A stretch of 64,000 nucleotides of DNA from JBMYRH01 sp049602155. Its GTDB lineage: Bacteria > Myxococcota_A > UBA9042 > PHBI01 > JBMYRH01. The first letter of the stretch is position 1. Every line of letters begins with the position of its first letter. The position numbers and the translations under genes were made by a program. Under the pieces are notes generated by a model. That model ran no database searches, had not been told where the DNA came from, and saw only the letters and a list, made by a program, of their open reading frames with translations. Location of the stretch: contig JBMYRH010000011.1 in assembly GCA_049602155.1 (NCBI GenBank), positions 62,001 to 126,000 on the forward strand. Reading direction: 5' to 3'. Shown here one piece after another: positions 1 through 8,111 of the stretch.

Positions 1-154
1 CATGACCTGCGAACATAGCTGGACAGGCGTTCAGTGTCTAGCGCTCAGTCGATGCATGACGGCGGCCCTCGCTACGAGCGCCTCGGCAGCTTCATCGCGG
101 CGACCAACCGTCCGGGCCTTGCCCCCGGCTGTCGATCGAAGCTATGGATCGTTC

Positions 155-1399
155 ATGAGCCCTGCACCCCAACCTGCGCACCCTGACTTGAGCGGCCGTC
201 GCGTCCTCCTCGCGGTCGGTGGTGGCATCGCAGCCTACAAGGCCCCCGAATTGGTTCGGCGCCTGAAGGACGCCGGTGCAGAGGTCCAGGTCATGCTGAC
301 CTCGGCGGGGGCCAAATTCGTCTCAGCCCTGGCCCTTGAGGTCGTCAGCGGGCACCCCGTGGGGCTCGGGCTCTGGCAGACCGACGCTGAGAGCCGCATC
401 GTTCACACCGATCGAGGCAAGGCCGCGGATGTGATCGTCATCGCCCCTGCGACCGCCAACCTGATCGCGCGTATCCGTCAGGGGATGGCCGACGATCTCG
501 TGACCACCACCGTCATGGCCTGCACCACCCCCGTGATGCTCTGCCCGTCGATGAACACCGAGATGCTGAACAACCCACTGGTGCAGGAGAACATCACTGC
601 GCTGGAGTCCTTGGACCGCTACACCCTGCTCACGCCATCCACGGGTGAGCTCGCTTGTGGCGTCGTCGGGGCGGGGCGCTTGCCCGATCCCCCGGAGATC
701 ATCGACGGCCTGGATCGGCTGCTCTCCCATGGTGAGCTGCGCGGCGTGCGCGTCACAGTCACCGCGGGGCCGACTCGAGAGGCGCTCGACCCTGTGCGTT
801 TCCTGACTAACCACTCGACAGGCACCATGGGCTTCGCGCTGGCGAGCGCATTCGCGCAACGGGGAGCCAAGGTGACCTTGATCGCTGGGCCAGTGGCTCA
901 CGCAACGCCCCGTGGCGTCGCGCAGCGCATCGACATCACGACCGCCAGCGACATAGAGGCTGCTGTGGACGCGGCGTGGGAGCACACCGACGTGCTCGTC
1001 ATGACCGCCGCCGTCGCAGACTATCGACCCGCCTCTCCAGCCGCTCAGAAGCTCAAGAAAGGGTCCGCCGACCTGACCCTCCCGCTCGTCCGGACGACCG
1101 ACATATTGGCCTCCACAGCCACGCTCCCTGGGCGCGCACAGAAGGTGATCGTGGGCTTCGCAGCCGAGACCGAGGACCTCGAGGTCCATGCCCGCCACAA
1201 GCTCACAGCGAAGTCCCTGGACGCCATCGTTGCCAACGACGTCAGCGCGGAGGGGGCTGGGTTCGGCCAAGGCGACAACACAGGGCTCTTGATGACTCAA
1301 GACGGTGTCACGCCGCTCCCCCGCGCCCCAAAAGCTGCGTTCGCTGAGTCCATCCTCGAGGCGCTGATCCCCGCCATCCGGAGTCGCCTCGATGTCTGA
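155..1399 (+). CDS. coaBC: Bifunctional phosphopantothenoylcysteine decarboxylase / phosphopantothenate-cysteine ligase
   Basis: This 414-residue protein joins cysteine to 4'-phosphopantothenate using CTP, then decarboxylates the product to 4'-phosphopantetheine, two cytosolic steps of coenzyme A synthesis. The N-terminal flavoprotein (CoaC) half shows GGGIAAYKAPELVRRL near residue 23, APATANLI, the substrate-clamp PSMNTEM near residue 130 and GELACGVVGAGR with the active-site cysteine near residue 163. The CoaB half starts near residue 197 with TVTAGPTREALDPVRFL and has NHSTGTMG, GFAAET and KSLDAIVAND near residue 350. The frame stays open up to the window edge, but homology begins just after the ATG at 155, so that start is preferred; no clear ribosome site is visible. 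The last 8 bases overlap the next gene, suggesting translational coupling. Confidence 0.95.
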   Translation: MSPAPQPAHPDLSGRRVLLAVGGGIAAYKAPELVRRLKDAGAEVQVMLTSAGAKFVSALALEVVSGHPVGLGLWQTDAESRIVHTDRGKAADVIVIAPATANLIARIRQGMADDLVTTTVMACTTPVMLCPSMNTEMLNNPLVQENITALESLDRYTLLTPSTGELACGVVGAGRLPDPPEIIDGLDRLLSHGELRGVRVTVTAGPTREALDPVRFLTNHSTGTMGFALASAFAQRGAKVTLIAGPVAHATPRGVAQRIDITTASDIEAAVDAAWEHTDVLVMTAAVADYRPASPAAQKLKKGSADLTLPLVRTTDILASTATLPGRAQKVIVGFAAETEDLEVHARHKLTAKSLDAIVANDVSAEGAGFGQGDNTGLLMTQDGVTPLPRAPKAAFAESILEALIPAIRSRLDV

Positions 1400-2249
1400 C
1401 GCCGTACGACATGCGGTAGCCGAGCTGGCTGGCGACCTGCGCGCGTGGCTTGAATATGCCGAAGAGACCGGCGCTGAGTTCCTGCCGTGGGAGCCCCCTC
1501 AGCCGCGCCGCGCAGCGCCTCCAGCTGCGCGTCAACGCCCCCCTGAGCAGCGACCCCACACGCGACCACAGAATGCCGGCGCCCCACAGAACCGACCTGA
1601 CACGCGACCCACGCAGAGCCGACCTCAGACGCGACCCCCTCAGGAGCGCCCCAGGACGCAGCCGGGCCCCGGCCGAGGCAGCGGAGTCACCAGCCAGGGC
1701 GCCGCGCTGGACGCTGTGCGCGCGAGCCTCGGTGAGCGGGCCTTGTACGGGGGCCCTGACGCGCAGAACCCCGTGGTCTTCGGAGCGGGCAACCCCCAGG
1801 CCGAGGTCGTCATCATCGGTGATGGCCCCGGGCGCGACGAGGTCTTGACCGGCGAGCCCTTCGTCGGGCGCTCTGGGCAGCTCCTCACGCGGATGCTCCA
1901 GGCCATCGGGCTGCAACGCGAGGACGTCTACTTATGTAACGTCCTCAAGTGCCAACTGACCGATGATCGCGCGCCTCGGCCGGAGGAGATCGCCGCATCG
2001 GTGGACGTGTTGGCGCGTCAAATCGAAGCCATCGGCCCCAAGGTCATCATCGCGAGCGGCGTGTTCGCGTCCCGATCGCTCCTCGGGCTTGAGCTTGAGA
2101 TGGACGCGATGCGCGGCACATTACACACCTTCAACGCGCTCCCGGTGGTGCCGATGTACCACCCCGCATTCCTGCTGCAGCACCCCGCAGCGAAGCGGCA
2201 AGCCTACGACGATCTCCTGACGGTGAAGTCACTCCTCTCAAGTGACTGA
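1392..2249 (+). CDS. Family-4-like uracil-DNA glycosylase lacking the usual Fe-S cysteines
   Basis: A 285-residue DNA-repair enzyme expected to excise uracil from DNA. The UDG fold is shown by GDGPGRDE at residue 143, TGEPFVGRSGQLL just after it, the NVLKC strand at residue 187 and the catalytic-loop motif HPAFLL at residue 257. Family 4 enzymes normally hold a 4Fe-4S cluster with four cysteines, two of them in an N-terminal CxxC. This protein has only two cysteines in total (residues 182 and 187), and the CxxC position reads LGERALYGG, so a canonical cluster cannot form. Residues about 37-95 are a Pro/Arg/Gln-rich low-complexity stretch with RPxTRP units, not typical of the family. The gene overlaps coaBC by 8 bases. 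Family membership is secure; activity without the cluster is not shown. Confidence 0.85.
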   Translation: MSDAVRHAVAELAGDLRAWLEYAEETGAEFLPWEPPQPRRAAPPAARQRPPEQRPHTRPQNAGAPQNRPDTRPTQSRPQTRPPQERPRTQPGPGRGSGVTSQGAALDAVRASLGERALYGGPDAQNPVVFGAGNPQAEVVIIGDGPGRDEVLTGEPFVGRSGQLLTRMLQAIGLQREDVYLCNVLKCQLTDDRAPRPEEIAASVDVLARQIEAIGPKVIIASGVFASRSLLGLELEMDAMRGTLHTFNALPVVPMYHPAFLLQHPAAKRQAYDDLLTVKSLLSSD

Positions 2250-2494
2250 GCAGCGCTGCTCTCCATCATGACGGGTTCGGCGACCACCACACGACGCTCC
2301 CCAGCCTGTCACCTCGACGCAGGGCACAGCGATAGCGTCTCCGAGATGTGCTCCTCTTCCCTCGAGGCCACGGAGTGCATCAAACCCGTATAAACCGTGG
2401 TGTTCCTCAACGTTCTTGAGTGCCGATTGTCATTGACACGACCCTCTCAAATCGGCACCGTGCCGCCCTCTCGAACGACCTTGAGGAGTTGACG

Positions 2495-3304
2495 ATGCGT
2501 ATCTTCATTACGGCCCTTCTGGCCCTGGCACTGGCCTTTACAACCGTGGCCTGTGGCGACAGCGGCACCAACACTGATGGCACCAACACTGAGACCAGCG
2601 GAGACGCCACGTCTGAAGGTGAAGAGGGCGCTACGGCAGAAGATGACGCATCCGGTGATGACACGACCGCTCCTGAAGGTGACGACAACACCGGCGGCGA
2701 GGGTACTGGGGACAACACCACGGACCCTGTAGACCCGGCAGACCCCACAGACCCGACCGACCCCACCGACCCGGCGGACCCCACCGACCCGACCGACCCG
2801 ACGGACCCGACCGACCCGACGGACCCGACCGACCCGACCGATCCAACCGACCCAGGCAATGCGAGCGGCGCTAACTGCTCCGACACCTACGACTGCTTGG
2901 TGGCCTGTGGCAACGATCAGGCTTGTGGCACCGCGTGCGTCGAGGCCGGCTCCATGGACGCGCAGAATCAGCTGATGGCCTTCTTGAACTGCCAGCAAAC
3001 GAACAACTGCACCGACGGCAACTGCGTCGCCGCGAACTGCGCCGGAGAGGGCGCAGCCTGCCTCTTCCCACAGTCGGGTCAAGGCAGCTGTCAGGCCATC
3101 CTCGGTTGTGCGCAGAACTGCCCACAGTCCGATGAGAGCTGCGTCGACAACTGCATCTTCGCAGCGAGCCAAGAGGCACAGGCTCAATTCTTGGCCATCA
3201 ACCTGTGCGCATCAGGCGCGTGCCCCACGCTCGATCAGGCGTGCTTGAACTCGGCCCTCGGACCAGGTGGCGCCTGCGCCAGCTTCTGGAACGGCTGCAT
3301 GTAA
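2495..3304 (+). CDS. Secreted lipoprotein with DP-repeat linker and cysteine-rich C-terminal domain
   Basis: This 269-residue protein has no function I recognise. Residues 1-20 form a lipoprotein signal peptide ending in the lipobox TTVAC. An acidic, Thr-rich segment follows, then 15 consecutive Asp-Pro-x triplets, mostly TDP, which should be an extended surface linker. The C-terminal part of about 140 residues has some 20 cysteines in paired patterns (CSDTYDCLVACGNDQAC and CVDNCIFAAS) and is probably a disulfide-rich domain. The ATG at 2495 is chosen because GGAG lies 8 bases upstream and the signal peptide follows directly; longer versions only add a non-signal leader. A strong terminator follows, so the gene is probably monocistronic. 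Glycine at +2 after the lipid cysteine is compatible with outer-membrane sorting. Confidence 0.8.
   Translation: MRIFITALLALALAFTTVACGDSGTNTDGTNTETSGDATSEGEEGATAEDDASGDDTTAPEGDDNTGGEGTGDNTTDPVDPADPTDPTDPTDPADPTDPTDPTDPTDPTDPTDPTDPTDPGNASGANCSDTYDCLVACGNDQACGTACVEAGSMDAQNQLMAFLNCQQTNNCTDGNCVAANCAGEGAACLFPQSGQGSCQAILGCAQNCPQSDESCVDNCIFAASQEAQAQFLAINLCASGACPTLDQACLNSALGPGGACASFWNGCM
2723..2857 (+). repeat. 9-base tandem repeat encoding 15 Asp-Pro-x triplets
   Basis: Fifteen in-frame 9-base units, mostly gacccgacc or gaccccacc, encode DPx triplets (x is mainly T) inside the lipoprotein gene at 2495. Because the unit is three codons long, gain or loss of units changes linker length without breaking the frame. 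Confidence 0.9.
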
Positions 3305-3330
3305 GCCTCCAAATAGGCTCGCCCTAAAGA

Positions 3331-3369
3331 AACCACTGCGGTGCAATTGCGCCGCGGTGGTTTTTTTTT
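3331..3369 (+). terminator. Rho-independent terminator
   Basis: The sequence aaccactgcgg pairs with ccgcggtggtt around a short loop, giving an 11-base-pair stem with one mismatch, followed directly by a run of nine T. It lies 26 bases after the stop codon of the DP-repeat lipoprotein gene and before the next gene on the same strand. Confidence 0.9.
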
Positions 3370-3426
3370 ATGACGGTTCTTCTGCGGTCCCCCCAATCCA
3401 TGCTTGAACCCAGCGAGGAGCCCCCT

Positions 3427-4539
3427 ATGACACGCCGACTGCCGACCTTCACCCTGACCCTGACTTGCTTCGCGATGTTCGCTATCGCCTGCGACCACAG
3501 CGCCCTTGATGAGGACGCGCCAATCGCGCCAAATGAGTCAGCGGCCGAGGCCCAAGGCGACCATGACGCTCTTGATGCCCCCCCAGAGACCCCAGTCGCC
3601 GAGTCTCTCGAGGAGGCGCGCCGCACCGGGGGCCTCGCGGAGGAGCCCGTCGACACCGACCCGGTTGAGACCGAAGAGCCCCCTCAGGAGGATCCCGAAG
3701 ATCCCCCTGAGGTGACGCCAGAGCCAACGATGGAGGTCGTCGACACGGTGCTGGCCTTAGAGGGCGCGCAAGTGATCCCACAGACCTTGCTTCACCTCGA
3801 GAGCGAGGAGGCGAACTGTGAGGGGCAAGCGCTCCAATTCAAATGGTCCGTGGCACAGCCCGATGGCTCTGTGTCGCTCTTCTTGCCTTCGAGCACGGCC
3901 CCGAATCCGACCTTCGAGGCCAACGTCGCCGGCGAGTACAGCTTCGAGCTCCTGAGCTTTGGCCAAGATGGGGAGCTCTGTACGACCCCTCGACGCTTCC
4001 TGCTCTCGGTCTTGCCGACGAGCACGCTGCATATCGAGCTGCTCTGGCACACCCCTGGTGATCCCGACGAGAGCGATGAGGGGCCCGAGGCGGGCGCAGA
4101 CCTAGACCTCCACGTCACGCGCATTTGGCCCGGCGTCGGGCCGACACCGTGGTTCGACGTCCCCTTCGACTGCTTCTGGTTCAACGCCAACCCGAACTGG
4201 GGGAGCCTTGACCCGATGGTCGACGATGACCCCAGCCTGGACCGAGATGACACAGACGGTGCGGGCCCCGAGAACCTCAACCTCAACACGACCGAAGAGG
4301 GCGCAGCGTACGGCATCATGGTTCACGCGTGGCACGACCATGGGTATGGCGACTCACTCGCCACCATCCGGATCTACGTCCTCGGCGAGCTGCTCTACGA
4401 GAAGAGTGGCGTCACCCTGACCCACAACGAGGGCTGGGAGGTCGGCACCCTCAACAGCGCGCTTGAGTTCACGCCAGCGGAAGATGACGAGGGTGGACCG
4501 CTCATCCTCAACGACGTGTCGACCGATCTCTTCGACTAA
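3427..4539 (+). CDS. Lipoprotein with acidic linker and DLDLHV-type C-terminal domain
   Basis: This 370-residue lipoprotein is of unknown function. The signal peptide ends in the lipobox FAIAC at residue 21. Residues about 22-105 are acidic and Pro/Glu-rich (EEPPQEDPEDPPEV), presumably a linker. A PKD- or Ig-like beta segment follows, with LQFKWSVAQPDGS and GEYSFELLSFG. The C-terminal half contains GADLDLHVTR, a W-x-D-V-P-F-D-C-F-W patch, NPNWG and DDPSLDRDDTDGAGPENLN. From memory, this combination recurs in myxobacterial secreted proteins and its acidic loop looks calcium-binding; the binding is inference. The start is set by GAGGAG seven bases upstream of the ATG. Aspartate at +2 after the lipid cysteine would favour inner-membrane retention under the E. 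coli Lol rule, unlike most lipoproteins here. Confidence 0.75.
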   Translation: MTRRLPTFTLTLTCFAMFAIACDHSALDEDAPIAPNESAAEAQGDHDALDAPPETPVAESLEEARRTGGLAEEPVDTDPVETEEPPQEDPEDPPEVTPEPTMEVVDTVLALEGAQVIPQTLLHLESEEANCEGQALQFKWSVAQPDGSVSLFLPSSTAPNPTFEANVAGEYSFELLSFGQDGELCTTPRRFLLSVLPTSTLHIELLWHTPGDPDESDEGPEAGADLDLHVTRIWPGVGPTPWFDVPFDCFWFNANPNWGSLDPMVDDDPSLDRDDTDGAGPENLNLNTTEEGAAYGIMVHAWHDHGYGDSLATIRIYVLGELLYEKSGVTLTHNEGWEVGTLNSALEFTPAEDDEGGPLILNDVSTDLFD

Positions 4540-4540
4540 G

Positions 4541-4555
4541 GGTCCGAAGCGGACC
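4541..4555. terminator. Hairpin between convergent genes, no T-run
   Basis: GGTCCG, loop AAG, CGGACC form a perfect 6-base-pair stem exactly between two convergent stop codons. There is no T-run on either side, so it may be a weak bidirectional terminator or an mRNA end-protecting hairpin. Confidence 0.35.
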
Positions 4556-4560
4556 AGCAG

Positions 4561-6090
4561 CTAGAGACAATCACCACCGTCGTACTCGGTCGCCGCGCAA
4601 TCGAAGAACGAGTCACAGGTGCCGTCCGCGATCCAATCGCTGTTGTAGCAATAACTGTTCGAGCAGTTGGCTTGTGTCCCCTCGGCGCAGGTGATGCCGT
4701 CGTCGTCGTCATCTGTGCCGCCGCCCGTGCTGCCATCACAGTCACCACCGTCCCAGTCGTTCGCTTCACAGTCCATCGGCGCGTCACAGGTGCCATCACC
4801 CAGCCAGGACTCGGGCAGACAATAGGATCCTGCGCACACCACGATCTTCCCCGGCTCGCAGGTCGTCGTGTCGTCGTCTTCATCGCCCGTCGTCGTGTCC
4901 GTGCAGTCTCCACCATCCCAGTCGGTCTCAGCACAGTTGAGCCACAGCTCGTCACAGGTCCCATCACCAAACCAGGACTCTGAGTAGCAGCTGCCGTTGC
5001 ACCCGAGCTTCTTACCAGCGGGGCATGTCCCCGGCTCTGAGCAGTTCGCCTCATCGGAGCCGTCCGCGCAGTCATTCACGCCGTCACAGAGGACAGTGGC
5101 TGACACGCAGCCGTCACCGTCGGCGCAGATGAAGTCACTCGCGCCGCACTCGTTGCCCCCGACGCACTGACCCGTATCGAAGTCAAAGGTGCTGCAGTTG
5201 AGCGCCTCATCACAGCTGTCGTTCGTGAGCATCTGCGCGAAGGCTATCGCCGTCACGCAGGCCCCTTGGCAGACCTCAACCTCGGTCCCTCCGCAGGCCC
5301 CGGTCGGGCCGCCGGTCTCACAATCGCCACCGTCGAAGCCCGTCGTCGCGCAGTCGAGCTCTGACAGGCAGACACCGTCCCCGACCGCGGCGCTCGGCGA
5401 ACAACCCCCTTCGCAATTCTCGACCTCATCGGCTTCACAGCTTCCTGTCGAGCATGGGCTACAGTCCACCGCGCAGTTCTGACAATCCTCATCGTCCCCG
5501 CAGAAACCATCGCCGCAGTCCTCACCGCAGCTGGCGATCGGCGTCCCGCCGCACTTGCCCGCCGCACACATGTCATTCGATGTGCAAGGATCGGCGTCAT
5601 CGCAGGTCGCCGTGTTGTCGAAGTAGACGCAGCCCTCGCCCTCTTTGCAGGAGCCGTCGGTGCAGGGGTTGCCGTCATCACATTTAACCGGCTGACCGAT
5701 ACAGAAGCCCTGACCGCAGGCGCCGGCGGTCTTGCACAGGTCGTCCTCGCCACACGCGGTCCCATCTGGGACCACGACCACCGAGCAAATGCCTAAGCTC
5801 ACATCACAGGTGGCCGTACGACACACCTGCCCGAGGAGCATGTCCGCGCAGTCATCGTCTGTCGTGCACCCCGTAGGACCTGGATCATCCGGGGTCCCTG
5901 TCGACGTGTCCGTCGATGCGCTGGACGAGTCTTCGCCCGAGGCCCCCGAGGTGCCGTTGTTCGAGGGCGTCGCGGTCTCAAAACCTGTCGTTCGATCGGG
6001 GACAGCATTCGCGTCTCCCTCGGTCTCACCACACGCGACCGCAAGCACACAGAGACAGCCCAGCACAGACGTGAAGAGCACGTTCTTCAT
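4561..6090 (-). CDS. Lipoprotein with DGDPCT repeats, Notch (LNR)-like repeats and an LDL-receptor class A module
   Basis: This 509-residue surface lipoprotein has a signal peptide ending in the lipobox LAVAC. After a low-complexity Ser/Thr linker come cysteine-rich units of the DDGNPCTDGSC type (residues about 65-225). Next are LNR-like repeats with the signature GDGxCD...C...DWDGGDC at about residues 228-260, 362-395, 416-450 and 477-508, plus a diverged unit near 270-308. Between them, residues about 313-352 match LDL-receptor class A closely: CDGVNDCADGSDEANC carries the conserved acidic calcium-binding signature. In animals both module types bind calcium and mediate extracellular protein contacts; in this bacterium an adhesive or receptor-like role is inference. 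The start ATG at 6090 is preceded by AGGGG. The gene is convergent with the lipoprotein gene upstream in the window. Confidence 0.85.
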   Translation of the reverse strand: MKNVLFTSVLGCLCVLAVACGETEGDANAVPDRTTGFETATPSNNGTSGASGEDSSSASTDTSTGTPDDPGPTGCTTDDDCADMLLGQVCRTATCDVSLGICSVVVVPDGTACGEDDLCKTAGACGQGFCIGQPVKCDDGNPCTDGSCKEGEGCVYFDNTATCDDADPCTSNDMCAAGKCGGTPIASCGEDCGDGFCGDDEDCQNCAVDCSPCSTGSCEADEVENCEGGCSPSAAVGDGVCLSELDCATTGFDGGDCETGGPTGACGGTEVEVCQGACVTAIAFAQMLTNDSCDEALNCSTFDFDTGQCVGGNECGASDFICADGDGCVSATVLCDGVNDCADGSDEANCSEPGTCPAGKKLGCNGSCYSESWFGDGTCDELWLNCAETDWDGGDCTDTTTGDEDDDTTTCEPGKIVVCAGSYCLPESWLGDGTCDAPMDCEANDWDGGDCDGSTGGGTDDDDDGITCAEGTQANCSNSYCYNSDWIADGTCDSFFDCAATEYDGGDCL

Positions 6091-6300
6091 CTTATCCCCT
6101 TCGATGTATGGCACTGGCGAAACCCGGCGCCCTCTGTCAGTCCGGGCGGAGCATAGCCGCACATCTGTCGAGATTCCATGCGTAATTTGATGGAAAGCTT
6201 CCGCCACTCAGTGGTGCGTATGGACCTTGGTAGCGAGCCGTATCCATCACCCCTCAGATCGGCGCAGGAGCTAGAGGTCGTGTCACCAAGAGCGCGCCCC

Positions 6301-7746
6301 TCAAGGGCAGTCGTAGCGCGTGGCGATCAATCGATGCGACGGGCTCTCGATGAGGTGCTCTCGGATCCAAAGATGAGGGGGCGGCCAGAGCGCGCCTGCT
6401 CCCAGGACGCTGCACTGCCCATCGAGGAGCGCCCGCACCGCCGCGCGTGTACGACGGATACTCGCCCGTGAGGTGGTCGCGAGGAGGGTCAGCCGACCGC
6501 CTTGGGCAATGCGCGCCTGAACCCGACCTAAGAGCTCGTCACGGCTCGTCACATGACGCATCGCGGGGGGGACGACGATATCGGCCTCTGGCGCGCAGTT
6601 CAGGCGCAGCTGCTCCGCGATGCGATGATAAGGGATCACATAGGCGTCTACGCCCTGCTCACCCGCGACATCCGCGCAGAACGTCGCCGGCGGGGTGTTG
6701 AGGTCTGCCTTAAAGAACATCTCCCCGGAGAGGGTGCAGAGCAGCCCCAAGAGCATCGCTGCTGCACCGAGCCCAGCCCAGAGCCGTCTGCCCTCGGCGC
6801 ACGCGAGGGGCGCCAAGACGGCGACCGCCATCAGCCACCACACCTCCAAACTGTAGCGCGGCGACGAGACGCCAAAGCGTGTCGCGACAAGCCAGCATCC
6901 GATCAGAGAGGCGACGAGCCAGGCCGTCTGAGGGGGGAGACCCGCGCGCACGAGGGTGCCCCCGCCGAGCAGAGCCGCCGAGACCACCACCAGCCCCAAG
7001 AGCAGGAAGGCCGCATGAGGCAACGCCTCACCCACAGGGCCCAAGCCTCCCCAAAGCAAGGTGTTCAGGGCGGGCCAGTCTCTGCTCGCCTGACGGGTAA
7101 AGATCTCCCAATGCTCGCTCGCGATGGGGGAACCCACCACGAGTACGACGGCGACGAGCACAGAGGCGGAGAGCACCCAGGCGGCCAACTTCGGGCGCCT
7201 GCGCTCTCGCCACGCATAGTGACCCGCGTCGTGGGTCAGGAAGAGGAGATCCACGTAGCCACTCGCCATTCCGAGGATCGCGCCTCCAATGAACGCGCCC
7301 GCGCGCCGGCCGTCCGTCGATGCGCTCAAGATGGCCCAATGCCTCAGCGCATGACCGAGCATCAAGACCGGGTACCAGCGCTGTGCACCCATGTAATAGA
7401 AGACGATCGGGTGGAGCAGGGCCAGGCCGAAGACCCAGGTCCGGCGACCGGCGACCGGGCGTAAGAGCACGAGCCAGAGCGCCGCTGCCGCCAGGACGCA
7501 GAGGATGCGCACCCCAACCAACGAGGCCCGGGATGGGGCGAGCCCCCATAGCCATCGGTCCAGCATCGCGAGCCATGGTGGATGCATGTCGCGCGCAAGC
7601 GAGCCCCAAAACCCCTCAAGGCTCGCCTCGCTCACGAGGGTCAGCGAAAACCACTCGTCATCAAAAGGCACCCGCTCGATCGCGAGCACCAAGGCTCCGC
7701 CCGCGCACGCGAGGAGGACAAACCAGCTCTGTCGCAAGAGACCCAA
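6301..7746 (-). CDS. GT-C-type membrane glycosyltransferase (GT39/ArnT-like)
   Basis: A 481-residue polytopic membrane protein that resembles glycosyltransferases using polyprenyl-phosphate sugars. The expected acidic motifs lie in the first periplasmic loop: DDEWF at residues 29-33 and DMHPPW at residues 53-58, matching the D-D/E ... DxHPP pattern of the family. About ten hydrophobic segments follow, then a soluble C-terminal part with VDAYVIPYHRIAEQLRLN. The frame allows only TTG at 7746 as a start ahead of the first hydrophobic helix, because a TGA stop lies four codons upstream; GGAA eight bases upstream is a weak ribosome site. It stands alone, with no lipid-A or O-antigen genes beside it, so its acceptor is unknown. 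Protein or glycan glycosylation of the many surface proteins nearby is possible but not shown. Confidence 0.75.
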   Translation of the reverse strand: MGLLRQSWFVLLACAGGALVLAIERVPFDDEWFSLTLVSEASLEGFWGSLARDMHPPWLAMLDRWLWGLAPSRASLVGVRILCVLAAAALWLVLLRPVAGRRTWVFGLALLHPIVFYYMGAQRWYPVLMLGHALRHWAILSASTDGRRAGAFIGGAILGMASGYVDLLFLTHDAGHYAWRERRRPKLAAWVLSASVLVAVVLVVGSPIASEHWEIFTRQASRDWPALNTLLWGGLGPVGEALPHAAFLLLGLVVVSAALLGGGTLVRAGLPPQTAWLVASLIGCWLVATRFGVSSPRYSLEVWWLMAVAVLAPLACAEGRRLWAGLGAAAMLLGLLCTLSGEMFFKADLNTPPATFCADVAGEQGVDAYVIPYHRIAEQLRLNCAPEADIVVPPAMRHVTSRDELLGRVQARIAQGGRLTLLATTSRASIRRTRAAVRALLDGQCSVLGAGALWPPPHLWIREHLIESPSHRLIATRYDCP

Positions 7747-8111
7747 AGGCGTTCCATATCAGTGAGGAGGGTGAGCGGGAGGACTGAAATAGCTCCGCTA
7801 AGAGACCGCACGCGCCCCGTCGATGGCAAGAGGTGCCCCCTCATCGATGTCAACGTGAACGCTTCACCTCACGTTTTATGCGGGTTTCTGATCACAGCGG
7901 GCCCATTTTTTGAACAACTTCCGGCCGTGATCGCGATGGGTCGCCGACTTTTTTCAGCTTTGGTGCTTTTTTTTTTATGCTCAAAATTCGGGCTAATCGA
8001 GCGGCCACGCGGGATCCAAGTGCTTGAAATCAGTCATTTGACGTCATTTGACGCAATTGCCGCTGATCGCGCTGACCCCCTAAAAACGCGGGTTTTCTAA
8101 ATTTCTCATGC
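7747..8111. other. AT-rich non-coding leader between glycosyltransferase and HU genes
   Basis: About 500 bases (7747-8247) separate two divergent genes. The stretch from roughly 7860 to 8110 is markedly richer in A and T than its surroundings, with T-runs at about 7907, 7950 and 7969. It includes a 10-base tandem repeat at 8033. I find no convincing gene; the frames here have no recognisable protein. Confidence 0.6.
8033..8052. repeat. Tandem GTCATTTGAC repeat upstream of the HU gene
   Basis: Two adjacent perfect copies of the decamer GTCATTTGAC, one DNA helical turn apart. The junction forms the palindrome TGACGTCA. It sits about 60 bases upstream of the putative HU promoter, so it could be an activator or autoregulator site. 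Confidence 0.5.

Noticed and set aside
1..154. N-terminal extension of coaBC starting at base 2
   Set aside because: The extra 51 residues have no homology-like features, and the family fold starts after the ATG at 155; this stretch is probably upstream non-coding DNA.
323..1300. 325-codon open frame antisense to coaBC
   Set aside because: It mirrors the high G+C codon pattern of coaBC and has no recognisable protein.
6553..7464. 303-codon plus-strand open frame opposite the glycosyltransferase gene
   Set aside because: Arg/Gln/Gly-rich composition typical of antisense shadow frames; the minus strand has clear membrane helices and motifs.
8039..8046. TGACGTCA as a known bacterial regulator box
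   Set aside because: The octamer is short and arises from the tandem repeat junction; I cannot tie it to a named regulator.
7582..8100. 172-codon open frame reaching into the AT-rich leader
   Set aside because: Starts inside the glycosyltransferase gene on the opposite strand, shows no domain and no ribosome site.
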